This document shows, piece after piece, positions 1 to 11,275 of a DNA stretch of 64,000 nt. Made by a program: the position numbers and the translations under genes. The stretch is from assembly GCA_964057225.1 (NCBI GenBank), contig OZ059895.1, positions 19,099,688 through 19,163,687 of the forward strand. The letters are read 5' to 3'. Numbering within the stretch: position 1 is the stretch's first letter; each line of letters opens with the position of its first letter. The notes below the pieces were generated by a model that did no database searches, was not told the DNA's origin, and saw nothing but the letters and a program-made list of their open reading frames with translations. Source of the stretch: Auanema rhodensis. Lineage: Eukaryota; Nematoda; Chromadorea; Rhabditida; Rhabditidae.

Positions 1-2372
1 GAAGCATTGTATACTGGATATATCAGTAGATTCGGTACAATTAATACTTATTCTACAACATTACTTTGACTTTTAAGGTTGAAAGACTTCAATTGGCGCA
101 ATACGCTCCAATTGTTGTTTTAATTGATGTTGACAACCGATCGCGAATACGTGAAATTAGAAAAAAGGTTAGAGATTCTTGATTATATTAATAATATTTT
201 TTTGATTTTTCAGGCGAATGCTCCTCATATATCCTCAAAAAAATTAGCCGAACAAAGCAGTAGGATCAAAAAAGGCCATTCCCATCTTCTTTCTGGTGAG
301 CAAATTTATTCTATCTATCAACATCATCGTTGCTTTAGCTACTGTCGATGCTAGTCATGAAGAAGGATGGTTTGACGCTCTGCGAGATCTAATAGCTCAT
401 TTGCAACAAAGACGTCTGTGGATGCCTGAGTTCCCTCCTAATATTCCGCTGGAAGATGTACGTTGAATTTTTCCTTTTTTTTAATTTTAAATCTTCATAC
501 AGGTTCTATTATTCCCACTATCTTGCAAAACTACTAATTACGATTCTGATATGGACTCGTTGAAAGGAGAATACACAGATTTTGGTCTCAAAAGGGAAGA
601 TAGTATGTCTAAAATGAACAATTCCATGAACAGGTGAGCTGGGTTGTCAGATATTTATTAAATAATATCTAATTTTCAGATCCATGTATGATTGGGAAAG
701 AAATCAACATATGGGACCACCCGATCATTCAAGTGAGCAAAAAACATGGACTACTTTACCTCGTAAAGTGACCGAGCAATTAACGACTAACAGTAACCCC
801 TCTCATGCACATACTGCTTCTATACCTAATCAGTCTCGAATTGCTAATCGAGAACTAACAACTCCTATCAAAACTAATGTTTCCGGTGTGACAAACAATT
901 CGTATATATTCGTATGTTTTATTCTTTCAGAGTCCAATAATCATTCACAACAACCCGGTTTTTATCACGTAAAGCAATTACTCAATGACGACTCTCTCTA
1001 TCATGATGCCAGATTAGCAAATGAAATAGCAAATGTGCGATTACGAGAAGAAGCACGTCTAAGAGAAGAAAGAATAAAAGAAGACCAACATAAAAAAATA
1101 GCTCATCATGAGCATGAATCATTACCACTACAACCTCCAAATTCTAATATGTATTCACCTAGAGAGGAGAGGTCCGAATCTGTTGGTGATCATGGACTGT
1201 ATGTACAGATGGGTAAGAAAACGTTCCCGAGAAAATAGCTTACATTATATCCAGGTGCTCATAATGCTCGACTAGCTTCTTCTCAGCCTAATGTCCCTGC
1301 AAGACTATCTCCTCGTTTTTCGCAACCAGTATTACAAAAGCCTGTAATTGCCCCTAAGCCAAACCTACATAGTGAAAGTGTCATAAAGTATGAAACTTAT
1401 TATATTTCTTTCACAATAAAACCATTTTAGAAATAGTTGGGATGCCCAGTTAACCGAATCATTGAATAGGCTTGAAAATGTTTCCAATCAGCAACCTTAT
1501 GTAAATTCTCCCATGAATGGGCTAACAGACCAACTCGCAAAAGAGTATGTTTTTCTTACTTTTTACACGACTTCAATTGAATTTTAGAAGTCATTCGCAT
1601 AGTCAAAACTCTTCACCTCTTCCAAAAAATAATTTCCGCGTTAATGGAACAAATTCTCCTCTTGTAACATTGGCAAAACCAGAAGATGCCTCAATTTCCG
1701 ATGATATTGAAAATATAGACTGTACTCATGACGAGGTAATAATTTTTTTTGTTTAAAAAATTAATTTTGAACTGAAACTATGATAATTATGTTTATCTTA
1801 ATTGCTTAAAGGAATTACAGTCTACATTACCGTTACGATTTTTTTCATAAGTTCCTAAATCGTCTTAATTCTAGGAACCAACGGTGGTTGAAGAAACCTC
1901 TGGTTTAATTGGACATGATGGTGGAACTCTATCCTGTCCTAATTCAAATGTAGAATTAAGGATTCCTCCTGGAGCTTTACCGGAAGGACAAAAACAAGAA
2001 ATCTATGTGAAGGTTGCACTTTTTCATTCATAAGTATATTATCATAATAATTGTTATCTAGGTATGCCGAGAAGGAGAATCTCCTCCTATAGATAAGACG
2101 AAAGGAGAAACTCTGCTATCCCCACTCGTAATGTGTGGTCCACAAGGATTAACTTTCCAAATTCCTTGCGAATTACGCTTACCTCATTGTGGTCCAGTGG
2201 ATCAGGATGAGCAGTGGTCTTTTTCACTAAAGGTATTCACATGTACCTTAAACTGATGCATAAAGTTACTTTCAAGGCTGGAGAAGGAGGAAAGTGGAAG
2301 CATATGGAATTAAATGGAGCTAACGCTATGGGGGATAAGAAATTTATAACTGTTCCTATAACTCATTTCTAA
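1..2372 (+). CDS. zoo-1: ZO-1 family tight-junction scaffold (MAGUK), 3' part
   Basis: Only the C-terminal part of the gene lies in the window; it begins inside the guanylate-kinase-like domain (KHCILDIS, then VERLQLAQYAPIVV and an Asp-Glu-Gly region near 360-450), continues through a long polar Ser/Pro/Asn-rich linker, and ends with a ZU5 domain (about 1895-2372: GGTLSCPNSNVELRIPPGA through VPITHF and TAA). GUK followed by a terminal ZU5 is the architecture of ZO-1/polychaetoid/ZOO-1, which links junction membrane proteins to actin. Introns are very short: 35-77, 168-213, 296-338, 458-502, 634-679 and 886-930 are all 43-46 nt. I placed the 886-930 intron at GTGTGA because it keeps the frame (KTNVS to ESNNHS). 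The PDZ and SH3 domains should lie upstream of the window. A possible polyadenylation signal AATAAA is near 2732. The family call is firm; the exact gene name rests on the C. elegans orthologue. Confidence 0.85.
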
Positions 2373-2818
2373 TTTTACCGCGAGGTTTATTTACATAATC
2401 GGGTGGCTTTATCAAATTGTTTTATTTTAAATATATCTTTGGAAACTATAAAAAAATATTAACGTTTGTTCACTTTACGCCTTTACTAAAAATTGTTTTT
2501 GTTCATAATTGTTGGCACGTTTAATCTAATTTTACCTTATTTGAGGAACTTCTAGTCTTCTTTTCTTTATGTAATTACCAACGAGAATTTGGTTGAAAAA
2601 CTGCTCAAGCATTTATATTTGCAATTAATTGCCTCTTGTTAATTCGTGATACAAAATGGAAGTCTTATTTATATTATTTAGATCAGATGGACAGTGAGTC
2701 CAATATGCATTGCTTCATAATAAGATTTGAAATAAAATTTAAAGACTGATTAATTCATATTATTTCGAAAGTAAATGAAATTCTGAACTAAGAACATTAT
2801 TACTCTTACATACAGAAA
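2373..2818. other. Tail-to-tail intergenic spacer
   Basis: AT-rich 3' flank shared by the converging ZO-1 gene (+) and Pmp3-like gene (-). No ORF or RNA gene is seen, apart from an AATAAA-type signal near 2732. Confidence 0.6.
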
Positions 2819-3042
2819 TTATTTTCTCATCATACAGTACCAAAGAGCATGGATAACGGCTGGAATCCAGAAGAGTAATAGAAGAATTATATTAATGAAA
2901 ACGGGTGTTCCACAGTCTTTATCATGGAACCAAATAGCAGCAGGCTTAAATTGAAAAGTAAAAAAGTGCTCATATATGAATACCTTACTGGAAGTAAAAT
3001 AATGAGAATAATCTGAATGATCATGTCTTGGTCAGTAGCCAT
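2819..3042 (-). CDS. Pmp3/UPF0057 family small membrane protein
   Basis: Two exons give a peptide of about 60 residues that starts MATDQDMIIQIILIILLP, then PAAIWFHDKDC, and ends with a second hydrophobic stretch FINIILLLLFWIPAVIHALW plus YCMMRK. The order of two membrane segments around a short H-D/E-x-C loop and a terminal W-I-P-x-x-I-H-A motif is that of the Pmp3/UPF0057 proteolipids, which modulate plasma-membrane potential and ion homeostasis in yeast and plants; the nematode role is not known to me. One intron of about 44 nt separates the halves (GTAAGG...TTTAAG). An acceptor TTTTTAG lies 3 nt before the ATG, so the mRNA is probably trans-spliced. It lies 208 nt downstream of the Cys-rich gene on the same strand, or only 61 nt if the alternative tail of that gene is used. 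Confidence 0.85.
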
Positions 3043-3103
3043 TTTCTAAAAATACAAATACGAGTTAACAAAATTCTTAAGCTTGAAGAAACATTTAAAA
3101 AGT

Positions 3104-3174
3104 TTAGTGGAGGATGCTGTAGATGAAAAAGCCAAGGAAAGCAATGAATGATATGAAAAATGATGTTTCAATGA
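3104..3174 (-). CDS. Possible alternative terminal exon adding a membrane tail
   Basis: An alternative donor at 3279 (AAAT|GTATTG) joined to an acceptor at 3175 (CTCTTAG) changes the end of the Cys-rich protein from CIDLLKAAK-stop to FIETSFFISFIAFLGFFIYS plus ILH-stop. The join is in phase and the new tail is a single hydrophobic helix. This would turn a secreted protein into a membrane-anchored one. The donor is weak and no transcript evidence is available, so this is only a candidate isoform. If real, the space to the Pmp3-like start codon shrinks to 61 nt. Confidence 0.35.
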
Positions 3175-3250
3175 CTAAGAGCAAAGAAAGAATTTAACTT
3201 TATGACGAAGTTGAACACATAGAAATAAAGTTTGCATACCATGATGGAGA

Positions 3251-4791
3251 TTATTTAGCTGCTTTCAATAAATCAATACATTTATTTTCTACACAAGCGA
3301 AAGCATGACCGCAATCTCTTGGTGCAAATGTACAGAATCTACCGACAGCTCTGACACAATTCCCGCCTTCACAATTCTCGCCAAGTTGGCAAACTTTTTT
3401 CCCACAATCTTAAATCACACTTGAAAGTGAGGAGATTAGTTTTCACTCGCCATTTCGTCGGCACCGTCCATCAATACACTGATATGGACCCTTACATTCC
3501 GACTGACAAGGCAAACTCTCTATCAATCGGCACTGGCCGAGCCTACAGTCTTGGTCTGAGGGGCAACTATAAAAATAGCTATTTAAAATATAACGTCATT
3601 CCAACACCTTGTTTTGCATGGATCCATAACGCAAACGTTATTAATACACACAGTTCCTCCATGACAGCTATCTTCAGTGCAATCAGACCCAACCGCTTCA
3701 AGAATTGAGTACACCTTGAGGACAATTGCAAAATAAATATTACCATTGACGCATTGTCCTTCTACACAGTAACTTCCAGGATCACAAAACACCGATAAAC
3801 ATTCTGAAAAAAATTAACAAAATTGAAATAACTTATATTATTAAATAATATTGAACAATAACGTAAACATATGTAACATAGTCACTGTTAAATGAAAAAA
3901 AAAAGTGCTGCATTTCATTTATATTTCATGGCATTCGCATGATGTACTTGAAACAGAAAAAAATTAAATTTGAACTTTTTTTAGAATCTGGAAATAACTT
4001 ACGGTTATTGGCAAAACATTGTCCATGATGGCAAATTTCATAAGGTTGACAATTACATATTGGTTCAACTTTCCTAGCAAAGAAGAAAAGTGTAAAATGT
4101 CATAAAAAGTTATTCTAAGCTCACTTCAATTGGCATTTATTATTGATACAATCTAAGTTTGGCCCACATTCGGCGTGTCCAATACAAAAGTTATCTAGTA
4201 ACTTCACACATGAGCCATCTCTACAAAGTTCTCCATCCTCACAAAGAACATCTTTACATCCTAAGCAAATGTTTTTCTATAAGAAGTGAATTTGAAACAA
4301 TTACGATCCAAAGCACATTGACCATTCACACATTTTCCTTTTGTTCCACAATCTGAAACTATGCTTTGAGCCTGGCCATCGGCAACGAGTATATGCCTAG
4401 AAATATACTATTCTAGAAAATTTATTCAATGAAAAAGAAAACGACCCACCTGTTGCATTTTATAGCTGATTGAGGGTAGCATTTTCCCTCAGCACAAACG
4501 GTAGACAATGGGCAAACGATCTACAAATGCTTTCATTGACCGTAACCTTTACACATTTGCAGTCACCTCGGATGTACATGTAACACTAGGAGACGAATCT
4601 TTATCAACACATTGTGTATCTTTACATGTGTAACCTGTAGGACATTCAAATTCACCAAACACTGGAGGACATCTTTAATAATATTTCAATGAACAGTCGG
4701 AATGTTTAAATGGAACACTTCGAACTCACCTATCGGCAACAGTAGTAGAAATTAATAAACTTACAAATACTAGGGAAATTAGATAATGCAT
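3251..4791 (-). CDS. Secreted Cys-rich repeat protein (EB-module-like)
   Basis: The first exon encodes a clean signal peptide (MHYLISLVFVSLLISTTVADR). About nine exons follow, each carrying one or two short cysteine modules of the type C-x6-C-x5-C, for instance FCDPGSYCVEGQCVNG, DSCHGGTVCINNVC, SDQDCRLGQC, ECGPNLDCINNKC and CNCQPYEICHHGQC. Repetitive modules of this kind occur in nematode extracellular proteins with EB-type domains; no enzyme motif is seen. The protein ends KCIDLLKAAK and TAA at 3251. The ATG follows a splice acceptor (TTTCAG, about 4817) by roughly 25 nt, which fits a trans-spliced or 5'-UTR-intron mRNA. The exon at 3580-3730 reads through in one frame, but intron boundaries there (GTAATA, GTTGGA) are less certain. 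An alternative terminal exon is described separately. The function is unknown; extracellular matrix or cuticle are guesses. Confidence 0.7.
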
Positions 4792-5384
4792 ATCAGCTAT
4801 TTTAGTAGTTTCTGAAACACGAATGCTAAAGATGCTAAAGTTATGCCCGTGTCTTCGTAGATGACCCAATTGTTGCCTGCGGGAAGAGATACTTCGATTA
4901 GTCACCTATCTATTATCATAGTCATATTCAATCAATTTGCATAAGTTGATCTAATTAGTTGTTTAACATTTTTCTCATTTCAAAGCATATGCTACTCTTC
5001 TATTACTTCGTACAATAACCTCCGTATTTGCATTGCGATGCAGTTGAATGCAAGTGCGGTCAAAAATAAATAAATGGTCCCGTGACGATTCTCCTACTCA
5101 CCTTGATCTGGATCAGTCAACCTCTCTAACAGTCTCCGCAATATACATAGTCTCTCGTTCTCTTCCATTTCTTTTTTACTCTTTTTGTGGAAAATTATCT
5201 CTCAATCTCTCTATGAAATTCAATTCTCTGCATTCCTCTCCCTCTAACCTTAGCATCCTGTAACCAGTAACTAAGCCATCGTTTGCATAAACATGTATAT
5301 ATTAAATTGATTCACCATTTCAAACCTCACTTGTAAACCTAATATGAAATACATGTACAATTTAGAGGAGCAGTATATTGCTTA
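4792..5384. other. Divergent promoter region
   Basis: About 590 bases separate the start codons of the Cys-rich gene (-) and RWDD1 (+). Both starts have a splice acceptor just upstream (TTTCAG near 4817 on the minus strand; ACAATTTAG at about 5364 on the plus strand), so outrons or 5'-UTR introns probably fill part of this space. The segment 5090-5270 is CT-rich. No core promoter motif stands out. Confidence 0.4.
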
Positions 5385-6377
5385 ATGAGTTACGAGGAGC
5401 AACAGTCAGAAGAAATAGAAGCTCTCGAGGCTATCTATCAAGAAGATGAATTGGAAATTATTTCTAATGAGTATCCAAATGTTGCTGTTCGTATCAATTT
5501 AAAATCTAATCAGGTAGTGTTGTTTATATATAAAAACACTTCATTCCGTTTTATTTGAAGGAAGAAAATGAATCAGCGCAAGATTTTGAACTCTCGTTGC
5601 TAATTGAATTAGGAGAACAATATCCTGATGAAGTTCCTGAGATTACCTTAGAAGGTGCCGAAGGACTTTTTACAGATGAACGTATACAAGAAGTCGTTGA
5701 TGTAAGTATCGCTATATTGCTGTATCATACTAGTTTTATTTTGAGAAATTGAATAAAGAGGCAGAAGAAAATAAAGGTATGGTGATGGTGTTCACAATTG
5801 TTAGTTCAATGCAGGTTTGATTTATCATTATATCATTTTAATATTTTATGATTTTTAGGATGAGATTGGAAATTTAATAGACGATTTAAAAAAGAAGGCT
5901 GAACTAAAAGCTGAAGAAGAAAAAGAAAAAGTTGAAGCTATAACTAGAAAGAAGTTTGAAGGTGAAAAGTAATAAATTACATTCATTTAATTTTATAAAT
6001 GCAGGAACTCAAGTCACACAGGATTCTTTTCGAGTTTGGAAAGCTAAGTTTGATGCGGAACGCCAAGCTCTAGTAGAAAAGCAGGAAAAGGTTATTTTTT
6101 CCTTATGTTATCATTTTTTATTTTTGTCAATAGGAGCGTCTAGCTGCTCTTGCTGGTAAGTTGACCGGCCGGCAACTTTTCTTGAAGGATGCTACTCTTA
6201 ATCTTTCTGATGTTGCCCTGATCGAACAAAGTGTTGAAATCGATGAAACGCTCTTTGACGATGAGGTATGTGCCTTTTTGTTTTTTTATTCCTTTTATTC
6301 AAAATTTTGTTTTGTATTCAACTTTTTGTTTGTAGGACCTTGACGGTTTGGGTTTGGAAGATTCAGATGATGAGTAA
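5385..6377 (+). CDS. RWDD1: RWD domain-containing protein 1 (RWDD1/DFRP2 family)
   Basis: Six or so exons give about 233 residues. The RWD domain fills residues 5-115 ([14 protein letters not shown] at the start; [16 protein letters not shown]; then [13 protein letters not shown]), followed by a Lys/Glu coiled coil, the [12 protein letters not shown] block, KLTGRQLF and an acidic tail ending [13 protein letters not shown]. This order and length match RWDD1, which partners the DRG2 translation-associated GTPase in other animals. The start is the first ATG after an acceptor (ACAATTTAG). It is the upstream member of a tight pair with par-6, whose start codon is 203 nt beyond this stop, with no clear AATAAA between them. 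RWDD1 is a typical housekeeping first gene for a nematode operon. Confidence 0.9.
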
Positions 6378-6568
6378 ATTTGAATTAAAATAGCTGATAT
6401 TGTTTTGTATTTATTCGGGTTTACAGTTTTATCATCATTTCCCATTTTCAAAGTTTGTTGATTTTTTTTTTGTTAAACATTTAAATATTCATTGTCTTGC
6501 TTGTACCATTATGAGTTTATGCTCACTTGTATCTATATATTTTGTGTATTATATTTCATTTTAATTTC

Positions 6569-6580
6569 TATTATACAGTT
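6569..6580 (+). promoter_or_regulatory. Candidate trans-splice acceptor of par-6
   Basis: The string TATTATACAG ends 2 nt before the par-6 ATG, inside a 203-nt gap after RWDD1. No donor-matching 5' exon is visible in the gap, so spliced-leader addition is the simplest explanation. Confidence 0.5.
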
Positions 6581-7877
6581 ATGTCTCATAATTCCGATGG
6601 CCGGACTTCTAGTAGAGGGTCTGTTCACAGTCGTAATTCAGTATGTTTTAACTTTCATTATTTAATTTTAAATGTTGCTTTAGATTCAAAATGGTAGAAT
6701 ACCTGCAAATACAATTCATATACACCAAACTGCCCAAAAGTTGCCTCATCCTTTGCAGGTTTGTAATAACATTTCCCTCTTTTTTTAAGATTACACTTGT
6801 TTACAGGTTAAATCTAAGTTTGATGCTGAATGGCGAAGATTCTCTCTAGAAACTGATCCATATCCACCAACATATGACTTTTTTCGGAACTTAGTTGAAA
6901 AGCTTCATAAATTGGAAACTGTTCCATTCACTTTATGTTATACAAGTGTAATTGGAGATTTACTGCCTATCACTAATGATGAGGTATGTTGTTATAGTCG
7001 TTAGTGTATACTTAAAGATGATTTTTAGAATTTGAGAAAATCTTTCGAGTCTGCTAGACCCACACTTCGACTATTGATTCAACGAAAAGGGGAATCATGG
7101 GAAGAAAAGTACGGTTATGGAACAGACAGTGATAGGTATTCTACTGGTAGATCTAACATACTGTAATTATTTGTATTCTAGAAGAAAGAAAGGGTTATCA
7201 TCTTTGATTGCTGTACAGAAAACTCCCAAAAGGAATTATTCCATTTCAAATCCTGAAGATTTCAGACAGGTAATTTCTATCTTCAATTCATTATTTTATT
7301 TTTACTTCAGGTTTCTGCTATTATTGATGTCGATATCGTACCTGAAGCTCATCGGAGAGTGCGTTTATGCAAACATGGTCAAGATAGACCTCTTGGTTTT
7401 TACATTAGGTATGTCAATTCAAATAAACCCATTCATTTGTACTATCATTGAAGGGATGGAACTACTATGAGGCTAACAGAGAGAGGTGTTTGTAAAGTTC
7501 AAGGAATATATATATCACGATTAGTTGATGGTGGTTTGGCAGAATCCACTGGTCTTTTAGGTGTTAATGACGAAGTAATTCAAGACAAACTAAATTTAAA
7601 CTGGTCATGTATAACTTTGATTGGTATAGGTTCTGGAAGTTAATGGAATTGATGTAGTTGGAAAATCTCTTGATCAAGTAACGGATATGATGGTTGCTAA
7701 TGCTCATAACTTAATTATAACTGGTATATATACTTGTTTATGATTGTTTTATTTGGTTTCTTTTCAGTAATTCCTGCTAATCAACGTAATACTCTGCAAA
7801 GACCTCCACGTGAAAATATCCGCCGGGAAGACCCTGATGATTCTGATTCAGGGGATGAGGTCATCGAATACCGCTAA
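6581..7877 (+). CDS. par-6: PAR-6 cell polarity protein
   Basis: About 309 residues in nine exons. Residues 46-125 form a PB1 domain ([15 protein letters not shown]; binds atypical PKC), 155-172 a semi-CRIB motif ([19 protein letters not shown]; binds CDC-42-GTP), and 180-275 a PDZ domain ([31 protein letters not shown]). The tail is acidic and ends [11 protein letters not shown]-6 with PAR-3 and PKC-3 sets anterior and apical polarity at the cell cortex. Domain order and length are normal for the family and no key block is missing. The ATG comes 2 nt after an acceptor (TATTATACAG|TT), and no promoter space is seen, so it is most likely the downstream cistron of an operon with RWDD1 and matured by spliced-leader addition. 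Confidence 0.95.
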
Positions 7878-10207
7878 GATGGGGAACTTGTGTATTTATG
7901 TGTAAAAGAAGTAACTGCATGTTTGAATAGTTTCCAATATTAAAAAATGTGATATAATTTATGAAAAAGTCACCTCTCCTTTTTTTAGTGACAAAATCTC
8001 AAAATTCGAACCCTTTTTATACTAAGTCTTGTAATACGTTTGTTTTATATCCTCCTTAATATGTAATGTATGATAACGTCAACACTGTGAGCGAATTGTG
8101 ATATAAGCTGTGCTCTAAAACTATTTCCAAATAAGTTTTTCTCTTACTAAAATTTCACTTCTTACTTTGGTCATGTTTTGCTGAATTCAAGGCATTCCTT
8201 AGAAATGATTATTATATAACTAGTGGCAATGTTTTATCCGTTTTCGTCTTTTCACTAATGCTCAAATTGTTTTTCTCTACTGTTCATTTGCTTATTTATC
8301 TATATCTATACATATATATATTTATGGCCCAAGTTTCTAAACCCTATTAATGAGAAAACTAAACTATTGCTTTGGCAGTGCCTTATTCAGTTTAGTCACT
8401 TCAAAAAGAAAATCATTGTGATTATAACATACTCGACCTTTTGTTTCTTGACAATTCCTTTCAGGCATTCATAAAACAACATATTTTTGTCATATAATAA
8501 ACGGAATTTTTTACTAGTTGGTTTTTCATTGTATTTTCTTGAAAGTTTTGTCTTCTCTATCGTGGTTAAAGTGGAATCCATCTAATTCTCAACTTCAAGG
8601 CTGACTGTTAAATTTATTGCCGTGATGTTGTCAAATTTGAAAGGAAGCTTCATAAATTTTAGAGCACAGCTTTATCTTTCTTTAGATCTTATCGTCAGCT
8701 CAATAATTTCGCTTCAAAAGCAATCCTATTTAAGATACTGAGAGGTTTCATTTCTTTTACGAACTTCTTAATATGAATCCATTAAGGAAGGAAAAAAGGA
8801 AGAATTAATATTTTCTTCACTTATACGAGGTAATTCTTTTTATTTTTTTCAACTTTTTTTTACTTCTTTATTTAATTGTTTTAAAAATCAATAAGTTAAC
8901 GTCTACATTTTTGTATACCGTCTTTTCACTTATCTAACTACCTGCTGAATACTTATTGTGTTGTTGTTGTTGTCACCAACCAGCTGCCGTCGTTGTTACT
9001 CTTATGCACGCTGCGCATTCACAGTGCGTCGCGTATAATGCCTCTCTTTATGTTGTCAAAAGATTTGTAGTGTCTATCCCTATATGTCTATAACTTTCAC
9101 GATTTTTAACATTTGATTCACTCGTCCATGAAGTTCATTTCCATGGATCCTTATTGATTTCAAGTATATGATTCATTTTACTTTTTTTCTGCTCACTTAC
9201 AACTGCTATAATGTTTTCTTGGTAAATTTCATTTAAATCTAAAGTGGTTTTTATTTCTGGTTCTGTGCTCAAAAATACTGTGTTTAACACATTGGTTTCA
9301 TTTCATTTCTTCACCTCTTTCTTCACTTAACCCTAGCATCGCATCTCATAATGTTTGCTCTTTTTGTTGATCTCGTGATTGTGAACATTAAGTCTGCTAT
9401 TAACATCGCTGAAGTCTGAAAGTTCCATCTGTTTCATTTGTTTGTAGGAAATTTAGATAGACCATAAACATATTGATTTCTTCTTTCTGTTTCTATTTTA
9501 TGATTTTATGATTTTTTTGTTTTCAATGCAACCGACACAAAAAATATCATGTGTTCCATCGTTTACTTGAGAATTTATTCTTTTTCTTGTAGTTTTTATT
9601 TCTTTTAGAACTATTATTTTCTGTACACAAATATTTCTTTCACCTTCGAGTACTGTGATTCATGCCAAACGATGCTATTATTTGAATTTATTTCGAAGCT
9701 ATTGAATTTCCAACGTTTATTCGCTCTACGTTGACATTGATTTACTTGTCTCCTATGTCAGATGTATGTCGTCCACTATTATCTTATCTCATTTTCAATC
9801 AGTTTGTTCAACGATTTCAAATTTTGTAAAGCGTACTGTCTTCGAAAAGTTTTGTTGAAGTATGAAGTTTTCATTGTTCTAACACTTTACATGTTCGTAT
9901 TTCGATAAAACCACGATGATTCTTGTTTATATGATTTATAAGACATCTTCCAAAAAAAACAGGTCGCTTTTCTTTTAGATTGCTCTGTCTTTGATTTAAT
10001 ATGATATTTTATCAAAACATACTTTACAACTAATTCTTCTGTTTCTGCTATATTAACTTTAAACATAAGATGCTTTTATTCATAATTTTTTCTTTTCTTA
10101 TCATTTTGACTAATTGCTTTAAAAAACTTATTTAACGTATCATATGTATAATTCCTCAGAAATAATATTGCAGTGCTTGCTGTTTTCTCTGTATCAAATA
10201 ACATTAG
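7878..10207. other. Gene-poor AT-rich interval
   Basis: I find no convincing coding exon here. It holds T-rich runs, a (GTT)n stretch near 8960, and a small CG-rich imperfect inverted repeat (9008-9017 with 9025-9034). It probably combines the par-6 3' UTR and the 5' flank or first introns of the two-membrane-segment gene downstream. Confidence 0.4.
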
Positions 10208-11275
10208 AGTTCAGACAGCACTATTTCAACTTAAAATCTCTACGGATCGACTTACTGTGGTCAAATTAGGTATGCTTATTTTATATTGATTCACAGCATG
10301 CAACCGCTTTCTTAATTGATTTGAATGAAAATGAAATTTGTATCTTAATTTGAATTGCGCGTTTTATCTGACACTGAAACGTGTTTGCTTAGACATGATT
10401 TCTTTTATCAACTTTTTTATTGAAAAAACATCTTTGTTCTGAGTAGATTTTACATATTGCAGCTCTCCCATGTATCTTATATGGAAGCACTGTTATTGGT
10501 CTTCTAAGACATACTGAAGTTATCGTTGACCAAATCAACTTTTGAAATAGAAGCTCGTATTCATTTTCTTTCTGAAAAAGAACAACGAGAAGTTTGTTTT
10601 TTGTCTTTACTTATGACACAAGTAAACGAGTTAATTTAGGGAAAAATTGGAATGGTTGCTCCCTCTTGTTGCTTGGAATATCGGCCAACAATTTATTTTT
10701 GGCTTATTATTTTCTTCATAGTATTTCCTTGCTTATATATAACTGGAAGGGTAACTTTTTATATATCTTGATCTAGTTTCGTTATTCAAATATTTTAGGT
10801 TATCACATGTGTTATTGGTATTATTCTTCGTATTATATGCACTATTGTTACGTTTCTGTTTTGGGAACCAGAGGAAGGTGACGATACGAAGTTGTTGAAG
10901 CATCATGAAAATGAAAAGGCCCGACAAGCTCGTAAATTGGAAAGGAGATTAGAAAAAAATAATTTGAATGTCGTAACGAAGCAAATTAAGGTAGATTACT
11001 AGCCCTTTCTATCTGTTATTTTCTATTTTCAAGGCTTCTTCAACACAAACTGATAATTCCATAAGTTTTCAAATGAATTTCACGAAGAAAACTCAACCGT
11101 CAGATAATAGCGATTCGTTGATATCAGATGATGAGGTAATTAAAATTTGTTTTTACATCTTGAAGTTTTTTTCTTTGTATTACAGATCTCTCAAACTACC
11201 ACTGGAACTAATGCTCCTGAAATCTATAACGCTACTATACTACCTCACCACACAAAAAGCCGAAAAATTATATGA
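10208..11275 (+). CDS. Unrecognised protein with two membrane segments (5' end not found)
   Basis: Exons join in phase: about 10214-10268 (VQTALFQLKISTDRLTVVKL), then from 10509 (DILKLSLTKSTFEIEARIHF, LSEKEQRE), a 48-nt intron GTTTGT...AATTTAG, then KIGMVAPSCCLEYRPT with membrane segment 1 (IYFWLIIFFIVFPCLYI), then membrane segment 2 (VITCVIGIILRIICTIVTFLF). A charged Arg/Lys/Glu helix (KARQARKLERRLEKNN) and an Asp/Ser-rich cytosolic-looking tail follow, ending SRKII and TGA. The in-phase joins across three introns argue for a real gene. I could not match it to a family; TMEM169 was considered but lacks clear motif agreement. No start codon is placed: either there are further exons upstream, or the ATG inside GKIGMVAP at 10648 is used after the acceptor at 10639. 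Confidence 0.55.

Noticed and set aside
902-930. A 29-nt intron in the ZO-1 gene starting at GTATAT
   Set aside because: It breaks the reading frame. The 45-nt intron 886-930 starting at GTGTGA keeps the frame and matches the usual intron size.
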